Below the pieces are notes generated by a model. The model saw only the letters and a list, made by a program, of their open reading frames with translations. It was not told the DNA's origin and searched no databases. 13,170 nucleotides of DNA from the NCBI GenBank assembly GCA_030632545.1, contig DAOVUO010000024.1, positions 1 to 13,170 of the forward strand. Direction: 5' to 3'. Positions 1 through 6,119 of this stretch are shown here, piece by piece. The translations under genes and the position numbers were made by a program. Numbering within the stretch: the first letter of the stretch is position 1; each line of letters opens with the position of its first letter. The stretch comes from Bacteroidales bacterium (GTDB taxonomy: Bacteria; Bacteroidota; Bacteroidia; Bacteroidales; DYOH01).

Positions 1-1362
1 AGAGACGAAAAAGCACCAATTCCTGAATTAAATAATATTAAAGGAATTAAGCCATTACTAGGCATTTGTTACGGTGCTCAGCATTTAGCGCATAACTTTG
101 GCGGCGAAGTACTTCCTTCTGATCATCGAGAATACGGAAGAGCAAATTTACAATTCATTAGTAATGAGAGTGAATTATTTAAATCTGTTCAGTTAAACAC
201 TCAAGTTTGGATGTCTCACGGCGATACAATTGCTAAAACACCTGATAATTACGAAATTATAGCAAGTACTAAAGATGTAAAAGTTGGTGCATTTAAAATA
301 AATGACGAAACTACCTATGGCATTCAATTTCATCCAGAAGTATATCATACAGAAGAAGGAAAATCAATACTAAAAAACTATGTGCTAGATATTTGTGGAT
401 GTAAAGCAAATTGGACTCCTGCTTCGTTTGTTGAAACTACAGTATCAGAATTAAAACTTAAACTAAGCAACGACAAGGTTATTCTTGGCTTATCTGGCGG
501 TGTAGATAGCACTGTAGCTGCTGTTTTACTTCAAAAAGCTATTGGAAAAAATCTAACTTGTATTTTTGTTGATAATGGTTTATTACGTAAAAATGAGTAC
601 GAAGAGGTATTAGATTCATACAAAGATATTGGACTTAAAGTAATTGGTGTAAATGCAAAACAACTCTTTTGGGACGCACTTGTAGGAATTTCTAATCCAG
701 AGGAAAAAAGAAAAGCAATAGGAAAAACTTTTATAGATGTTTTTGATAAAGAAGCACATAAAATAGAAAATGCCAAATGGTTAGCACAAGGAACAATCTA
801 CCCCGACGTAATAGAATCTATTTCGGTAAAAGGACCTTCGGCGACCATTAAATCGCATCATAATGTTGGTGGATTACCAGATTATATGAAATTAAAAATT
901 GTTGAACCACTCCGATTGCTATTTAAAGACGAAGTAAGAAGAGTTGGGGCAGAACTCAAAATTGGAAAGCATATTTTAGGCCGACATCCTTTTCCTGGCC
1001 CAGGTTTAGCCATACGTATTTTAGGTGATATTACTCCCGAAAAAGTAAGTTTGTTGCAACAAGTTGACGCTATTTATATAAATGGTTTAAAAGAATCAAA
1101 TTTATACGATAAGGTTTGGCAAGCAGGTGCAATTCTACTCCCAGTACAATCAGTTGGCGTAATGGGCGATGAACGTACTTATGAAAGTGTTGTAGCACTA
1201 CGTGCAGTTGGTTCTACAGATGGAATGACTGCCGATTGGTCACATTTGCCATTTGATTTTTTAGCATCAATATCCAATCAAATTATAAATAAAGTAAAAG
1301 GTGTAAACAGAGTAGTGTACGACATTAGCTCAAAACCGCCAGCTACTATTGAATGGGAATAA
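1..1362 (+). CDS. guaA: GMP synthase (glutamine-hydrolysing), 5'-truncated by window edge
   Basis: Converts XMP, ATP and glutamine to GMP, the last step of de novo guanine nucleotide synthesis, in the cytosol. The reading frame is open from base 1, so the true start lies upstream. 453 residues are present, against about 510 for the family, so roughly 55-60 N-terminal residues are missing. The class I glutamine amidotransferase part shows the nucleophile motif GICYGAQ (Cys at codon 67-69) and the HPE of the triad (His codon 331-333). The ATP pyrophosphatase P-loop SGGVDS begins at 493. The C-terminal dimerisation domain ends in the family signature KPPATIEWE. No frameshift is seen and all visible catalytic motifs are intact. 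An ATG at 211 is internal, because the catalytic Cys lies before it. Nothing links the gene functionally to what follows. Identification is secure. Confidence 0.98.
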   Translation, partial: RDEKAPIPELNNIKGIKPLLGICYGAQHLAHNFGGEVLPSDHREYGRANLQFISNESELFKSVQLNTQVWMSHGDTIAKTPDNYEIIASTKDVKVGAFKINDETTYGIQFHPEVYHTEEGKSILKNYVLDICGCKANWTPASFVETTVSELKLKLSNDKVILGLSGGVDSTVAAVLLQKAIGKNLTCIFVDNGLLRKNEYEEVLDSYKDIGLKVIGVNAKQLFWDALVGISNPEEKRKAIGKTFIDVFDKEAHKIENAKWLAQGTIYPDVIESISVKGPSATIKSHHNVGGLPDYMKLKIVEPLRLLFKDEVRRVGAELKIGKHILGRHPFPGPGLAIRILGDITPEKVSLLQQVDAIYINGLKESNLYDKVWQAGAILLPVQSVGVMGDERTYESVVALRAVGSTDGMTADWSHLPFDFLASISNQIINKVKGVNRVVYDISSKPPATIEWE

Positions 1363-1412
1363 ACAATGCCATACTTGGTATGAATTTTGATTATCTAAAG
1401 TAAAAGATTACC

Positions 1413-1865
1413 ATGAATAAAATATTTCTTATTGTTACTTTATTTCTTATAAATACTGGACTTCAAGCACAACCAGTTTCTATGCTGAATCCTGATCATG
1501 TAGAATGGGAAGCAGATAATCAAGCTATTTTTTTACCTACCGCATTTAAAAATGGAATAAAAAAACCTGACTCATTATCCTTAATCCTTTTCTTCTCAAA
1601 AAATGAATTGAAAAAATTTGACGAGAACAATTTACCAGAATTTGAGTTTCAATGGTATAGATATCCAAGCACAAAACGTTTTTTTGTTAAAAGTGTAAAA
1701 GGGAAAACACATAATACATTACGCGATGGAAAATATTATATTGCATTTGAATCTACTATAAGTGAATTAAAAACTGGATGGTGGGAAGTGCAAGTTATAT
1801 CGTACTCTGATAATGGTATTATAGAATTTAATAGTCGCAAAAAATTTCAAATTCTTCTGAAATAG
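1413..1865 (+). CDS. Small secreted protein of unknown function
   Basis: 150 residues. The N-terminus is a clear Sec signal peptide (Met-Asn-Lys, a hydrophobic stretch to about residue 16, then LQA|Q), so the mature protein of about 131 residues is probably periplasmic or exported. There is no lipobox Cys, and the mature part has no membrane segment. It looks like one compact beta-rich domain: alternating polar/hydrophobic strands, a QWYRYP motif at 80-85 and a late GWWEVQV strand at 122-128 followed by a short final strand ending FQILLK. That last pattern faintly recalls small Ig-like domains such as DUF2914, but I cannot assign it to a family. It starts 50 bases after guaA, so read-through is possible. 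A palindrome at 1902-1921 separates it from the next gene. The coding call is supported by the signal peptide and codon use; the function is unknown. Confidence 0.85.
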   Translation: MNKIFLIVTLFLINTGLQAQPVSMLNPDHVEWEADNQAIFLPTAFKNGIKKPDSLSLILFFSKNELKKFDENNLPEFEFQWYRYPSTKRFFVKSVKGKTHNTLRDGKYYIAFESTISELKTGWWEVQVISYSDNGIIEFNSRKKFQILLK

Positions 1866-1901
1866 TAGTATTTTTATCAAGAATTAACTATATTAACGGT
1901 G

Positions 1902-1921
1902 CTACTCATATATATGAGTAG
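1902..1921 (+). terminator. 20-bp perfect palindrome followed by T-rich DNA, probable terminator
   Basis: Positions 1902-1911 (CTACTCATAT) are exactly the reverse complement of 1912-1921. As RNA this gives an 8-bp stem with an ATAT loop. The following bases 1922-1940 are T-rich (runs of 4, 2 and 3 T). It lies 36 bases past the stop of the secreted-protein gene and 27 bases before the ATG at 1949. That position suits a rho-independent terminator of the upstream unit. The stem is only moderately stable (3 G/C pairs of 8) and the T tract is interrupted. A perfect dyad this close to a start codon could instead be an operator for the downstream genes. Confidence 0.45.
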
Positions 1922-1948
1922 TCATTGTTTTATTCTATTTAATCATAC

Positions 1949-3019
1949 ATGGCAACAAATACTAACAATCATTTATTAGGCGAAGCGGTTATTCATTCGC
2001 AATTATTATTATCTTATATAGCAGAACACGGCATAGATATAGAGGCAAAGCAAATTAATATTTTGACTCATGCTAAGCATTTTGATGCAAATTCGGAATG
2101 GACAGCTGATGAAGAAGCTATTTTCTGGTTTACATATCAACAAGTAGTAAAGCTAATACGCCCTGTTACAATAAATAGTTTACTTGCCACTATTGAACAA
2201 CCAATTCTAAATCAAAACTTTTTGCAACGCATGTTTAAGCAGAAAGTAAAACAAGCTTCTGCTCATATAGCTGTACGAAGATACACTACTTTAGCTTTGT
2301 TTTCAATGGTTATGATGCTATTACTTCAAATATATTCGGTTGTAGGAACAACTCTGCTAAAAACTATTGAGCAAGCGAGTACACGAATGAAAGAAATAGA
2401 ACTTCAACTTACTGATTTATCACTAATTGACAAATCTAAGAATAAAAGAACAAGTATGCAATTTGGTATGCTTCAAAGTGAATTTGAGGAGCTAGAAAAC
2501 GAAAAAAACAGTAGCATAGAATTACTTAATTATTGGCATAATATTGAGTTCCTAGATTTTTCTTCGGATGAGATTACTCCAGCAACTGAGCAAGAAAATG
2601 AGTTTATTGGTGGGCCAGGAATGAACCCAGCTTATATAGAAAGAGTAAACGTAGTACAATCAGCTAATAATGTACATCTTATACTTAATATTTATATACT
2701 ACCTTTGATCTACGGTTTACTTGGGGGGTTTGCATTTGTTCTGCGGAATTTAACAACAGAGATTAAAGAGATGCTTTTCACCAAGGAATCAAGAATTAAT
2801 TACACATTACGAATTAGCCTTGGTGCACTTCTTGGACTAATTGTTGGACTTTTTTGGGGTGATAATTCTAGTATAGGGCAAAATTTCATTGCTGATTTGT
2901 CGCCTTTGGCGGTAGCATTTTTAGCAGGATATAGCGTTGAGTTTTTATTTAAACTTTTCGATAATATTATAGGTACAATACTAAAAACCAATGTAAAAAA
3001 GGAAGATTCAAAGAAGTAA
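1949..3019 (+). CDS. Four-TM membrane protein with periplasmic coiled-coil loop
   Basis: 356 residues with no signal peptide. The first ~110 residues are soluble and mostly helical. Membrane segments are seen at about 113-136, 243-264, 286-303 and 316-336. Between the first and second lies a loop of about 105 residues with a heptad-like, Glu/Lys-rich stretch (about 139-195), probably a coiled coil on the periplasmic side. The C-terminal three-helix block carries the motifs LPLIYGLLGG, LGALLGLIVGLFWG and LAGYSVEFLF. I recognise this pattern from uncharacterised bacterial membrane proteins with a similar 'LAGYSVE' end, but it has no known activity. It ends in a Lys-rich tail. The ATG at 1949 follows the palindrome. 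The stop is only 11 bases before the next start, so it is probably co-transcribed with the envelope-sensing genes downstream and may serve as their membrane partner. That role is inferred from position alone. Confidence 0.88.
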   Translation: MATNTNNHLLGEAVIHSQLLLSYIAEHGIDIEAKQINILTHAKHFDANSEWTADEEAIFWFTYQQVVKLIRPVTINSLLATIEQPILNQNFLQRMFKQKVKQASAHIAVRRYTTLALFSMVMMLLLQIYSVVGTTLLKTIEQASTRMKEIELQLTDLSLIDKSKNKRTSMQFGMLQSEFEELENEKNSSIELLNYWHNIEFLDFSSDEITPATEQENEFIGGPGMNPAYIERVNVVQSANNVHLILNIYILPLIYGLLGGFAFVLRNLTTEIKEMLFTKESRINYTLRISLGALLGLIVGLFWGDNSSIGQNFIADLSPLAVAFLAGYSVEFLFKLFDNIIGTILKTNVKKEDSKK

Positions 3020-3030
3020 TCATATATTTA

Positions 3031-5478
3031 ATGGCAAAATTGAAAATCCAGATCAGTTTTATTATTGCATTAAGTTTTCTTAGTCAGTTTTCTATAGCAC
3101 AACAACTTGACAAAAGAATCTATGAAAAAACTTTCTATAAATCGTTGGATCTTATATATGAAGAAAACTATGATAGTGCTTTAGTTATTTTATATTCTCT
3201 TGACTCAATTAGTGCTCCTCAATTTTTAAAAAATTCTGAAGAATACCAATTTTATTTAGACTCTCAATTCATTAATCTTGAGCAAGTATATGTAAAATAT
3301 CTTATTGCTGTTTGCCATTTAGAAAAAAGTGGGAATCCACAAACAGCCTTGCCGTATATTGAATATGTAATTGAATCTGGTTATTCAAATACACCAACAA
3401 TAATTTACAAGGATTTAGGAAGACTATACCATCTTGACTATCAATTTGATAAGGCAATATACTATTTTAATAAGTATTTGGAAAATGTAAATCAAAAAGA
3501 TGAATTTTACCTGTATGTAAAGCACATGAATAATGCATGTTTAAATGCAAAAGAAATAATTAAGGATACAGTTTATAAAGAAATACAAGACTTACGAGGC
3601 AATATAAACAATCCTAAACTTGATGAGGATCAACTAGTTATTAACAACGATGGTAGTATCCTTTATTTTGAAAGAGATTCTGGTAAAAACCAAATTAGCA
3701 AAATAATGGTTAGCTACCGAAATTTTGACATTTGGACTAAATCCAAACCGCTTATCTTTCCAAGTAGTTTTTTATTAAATGCTAAATCTATTCGTATTTG
3801 CGGAATGGATTATAATCAAGCAAATCTTTTAGTATACAAAGAAACTGAATTGGATACTAAAGCGTTTAAATGTAGAGTGAGCGCAGATAAAGTAATTGAA
3901 ATTCAACCTACAAATTTAGATTTTTTAGGTAATAATGATGGACGTATTTGCTATGGAAAAAATGAGAAAGAAGTATATTTTTCAAGTGCTAGAAGTAGCG
4001 GAATTGGCGGATATGACATATACAGAGTTTCGCAAAAGATTAATGGACGATGGAATAAACCAGAAATTCTTGAGTTGATTAATTCAACTTTTGACGAGGT
4101 TGACCCTTTTTATAATCGAATAAATTCAACTTTATATTTTAGTTCATCCTCATACACTTCAATGGGTGGATTTGATATTTTTACCGCTATTATTAATAAA
4201 AAAAATAAAATTGGAAATCCTCAAAATATTGGATTTGCAATAAATTCGGTTGGTAATAATAGATCATTTTATATCCCAATAAGTACAAATACGGCCTACT
4301 ATTCAAGCAATCAACCTTCAAATATCAGATTACATGATTTGTTTAGAGTAAAATTAAATAAGTCGATACCATTAACCTTACTTAATGGAACATTTTTAGC
4401 TGGCGATCCTGCTATTCCTGTAAAAATGAAACTCACAGTAGTTGATATTGAAACTAAAAGTAAGTTAAAATATAGTTTTACTTCCAACAATCAGAAAGGA
4501 AAATATTATATTGTTTTTGAACCTGGCAAGATTTACGATTTAATTTTTGAATCTGAGAATTACAGAGCTCAAAGAATTACAGTGGAAATTCCGCAACAAG
4601 AATATTTTTATCAAATTTTTCAAACAATAAGCCTCATACCTATTGATAAAGTTAATAATGATGCTGTAAATGAACTTATTGTAAAAAATGATTTTTATGA
4701 TTTAGGTACAATAGCTCAAGACTCTTTAAAACAATATAAAAATGATTTAGTTAATTTATTTAGTAATGTAGTTGAAAAAATTGATTCGTTTGAAAATTTT
4801 GCAGATGAAAATTTAACTGCATCAACAGAAACACCAGAACAAGCACCTGAAAATAATTTTGAAGATTTACTTGATTTAATAGAATCTACAATTAACAATC
4901 AAGATACAGCAACAATTAATCAACTATTTGAAAATAGTGAGAAATCAGAAGTGTATTCAATTACTTACAATTCACATATTTCTGAGCACAACCATTTCAT
5001 TATTATTGGAAATGACACAATTAAAACATCTCCCCCCCTTCGTGCATATCACAATATTGCTTCTGAGAGAATTTCCAAACTTATTGGTTCAAATGATATG
5101 ATAGCTCATTCTTATGAACAAGGCAGCCTTCTCAATGCAAAAATTGCGTTCCAATATGAAATGGTATTTAAACTTGATAATTATAAGATGCTTCCAAAAT
5201 ACTTTCCTGTTCTAAACGACATTGTTGAATTATTAGATAAAAACCCATATTTACAAATTGTAATCGAAGGAATTTCAGAAAATAAAACAGCAGATAAAGC
5301 AAAAGAGCTTCATTATACTAAACAAAAAGCTCAAATAGTTTACGAATATTTATATAATCAAAATTGTAGATGCAAAGACATACTTATACATACATCATTA
5401 CAACCTAGCGAGTTGTCTGAAAATTACACTGAAAATCATTACTTTGTATTAATTAAAATATTTGATTTATCGAATTGA
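3031..5478 (+). CDS. Envelope protein with TPR, PD40 propeller, CRD-like and OmpA-like domains
   Basis: 815 residues. A signal peptide (1 to about 23, SIA|QQ) has no lipobox Cys. Domains in order: TPR-like helices at about 30-175; a PD40/WD40-like beta-propeller at about 190-440 with the blade motifs VYFSSARSSGIGGYDIYR and LYFSSSSYTSMGGFDIF; a beta-sandwich resembling the carboxypeptidase regulatory domain at about 448-535; an acidic Asn/Glu-rich linker at about 540-640; and an OmpA_C-like domain at about 706-815. This is the architecture of Bacteroidota outer-membrane-associated proteins such as PorE of the type 9 secretion system, which tether envelope complexes to peptidoglycan. Here the OmpA peptidoglycan-binding motif is altered: the usual GHTD reads GISE (Glu750) and the usual RAxxV reads KAQIV (Lys766). 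It sits between a membrane protein and a YfiR-family gene, whose start overlaps its stop. An OmpA-family protein beside YfiR suggests a YfiB-like role rather than secretion; this is inference. Confidence 0.9.
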   Translation: MAKLKIQISFIIALSFLSQFSIAQQLDKRIYEKTFYKSLDLIYEENYDSALVILYSLDSISAPQFLKNSEEYQFYLDSQFINLEQVYVKYLIAVCHLEKSGNPQTALPYIEYVIESGYSNTPTIIYKDLGRLYHLDYQFDKAIYYFNKYLENVNQKDEFYLYVKHMNNACLNAKEIIKDTVYKEIQDLRGNINNPKLDEDQLVINNDGSILYFERDSGKNQISKIMVSYRNFDIWTKSKPLIFPSSFLLNAKSIRICGMDYNQANLLVYKETELDTKAFKCRVSADKVIEIQPTNLDFLGNNDGRICYGKNEKEVYFSSARSSGIGGYDIYRVSQKINGRWNKPEILELINSTFDEVDPFYNRINSTLYFSSSSYTSMGGFDIFTAIINKKNKIGNPQNIGFAINSVGNNRSFYIPISTNTAYYSSNQPSNIRLHDLFRVKLNKSIPLTLLNGTFLAGDPAIPVKMKLTVVDIETKSKLKYSFTSNNQKGKYYIVFEPGKIYDLIFESENYRAQRITVEIPQQEYFYQIFQTISLIPIDKVNNDAVNELIVKNDFYDLGTIAQDSLKQYKNDLVNLFSNVVEKIDSFENFADENLTASTETPEQAPENNFEDLLDLIESTINNQDTATINQLFENSEKSEVYSITYNSHISEHNHFIIIGNDTIKTSPPLRAYHNIASERISKLIGSNDMIAHSYEQGSLLNAKIAFQYEMVFKLDNYKMLPKYFPVLNDIVELLDKNPYLQIVIEGISENKTADKAKELHYTKQKAQIVYEYLYNQNCRCKDILIHTSLQPSELSENYTENHYFVLIKIFDLSN

Positions 5479-6023
5479 TATTAAAAAAAATAAAATATAG
5501 CATCTCTATTATTTTAGCACTATTATTATTTAATAGTCAACGAGTAAGTGCGCAAAAATATACTGAATCACAACTGAAAGCTGGTTATATTATAAATTTT
5601 ACAAAATTTGTTAAATGGCCAGATTCATTAGCAAATCAAAATTTTGTGTTTGGTATTTATGGCGATGATATTTTTGGTGATGTATTTCAGAAAATGCTTG
5701 AAGCTAGATATAAATCACCTAACAATTGGATATTGACCGAATATAATTCAATTAAAGAAATAGAATATTGCCATGTTCTATTTATAAATTCAAATAATCA
5801 AGATGAAATTAATGAGATTTTAAAATTATTATCGGGGAAGCCTGTTTTAACTATTGGAAATAATATTCCCTATTTTTGTCAACGAGGGGGTATAATTAAT
5901 TTTATAAGCGAACCAAACGGCAAAAAATTCGAAATAAACTATATATCGGCCAAAAATAAAGGCTTTATAATTGATTCTCGATTACTTGCAGTGGCAAAAT
6001 TAATATCGGCTTCGGGTTATTAA
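5475..6023 (+). CDS. YfiR/DUF4154-family periplasmic protein, TTG start
   Basis: 182 residues with a signal peptide (1-26, basic MILKKIK, hydrophobic core, VSA|QK), so periplasmic. The mature part matches the YfiR (DUF4154) pattern: an early LKAGYIINFTKFVKWP segment (34-49), a central CHVLFI strand (99-104), VLTIG (124-128), a GGIINF turn (138-143), then FEIN and a C-terminal DSRLLAVAKL helix (167-176). In Pseudomonas, YfiR binds and silences the periplasmic domain of the cyclase YfiN and is itself sequestered by YfiB. Two Cys (99, 135) remain in the mature protein, so one disulfide is possible. The start is TTG at 5475-5477, nested in the upstream stop (TTGA, 4-nt overlap). An in-frame stop at 5463-5465 rules out a longer form, and no ATG exists before the signal peptide. 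Translational coupling to the OmpA-like protein is likely. The family call is good; the regulatory role is inferred from neighbours. Confidence 0.88.
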   Translation: MILKKIKYSISIILALLLFNSQRVSAQKYTESQLKAGYIINFTKFVKWPDSLANQNFVFGIYGDDIFGDVFQKMLEARYKSPNNWILTEYNSIKEIEYCHVLFINSNNQDEINEILKLLSGKPVLTIGNNIPYFCQRGGIINFISEPNGKKFEINYISAKNKGFIIDSRLLAVAKLISASGY

Positions 6024-6119
6024 TTAATATGGTACTAATTTAATTTAATGATTCCCCGATGCTCGTGGCAGTATTAATAATTAGGAATATGTCAAAAGTC
6101 AAATACTAATTTTAAACAA

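Noticed and set aside
1370..1382. Small inverted repeat CATAC-TTG-GTATG just after guaA, as a terminator
   Set aside because: The stem is only 5 bp with a 3-base loop and is not followed by a T tract; too weak to call.
3031..5478. Calling the TPR/PD40/OmpA protein PorE of the type 9 secretion system
   Set aside because: The architecture matches, but there is no lipobox Cys, the OmpA motif is degenerate, and the neighbours are YfiR and a sensor kinase rather than other Por/Gld genes.
6051..6088. ATTCC/GGAAT inverted repeat in the gap before the membrane kinase, as a terminator or riboswitch
   Set aside because: Only 5 bp of pairing enclosing a 28-base loop with no T tract and no recognisable riboswitch core.
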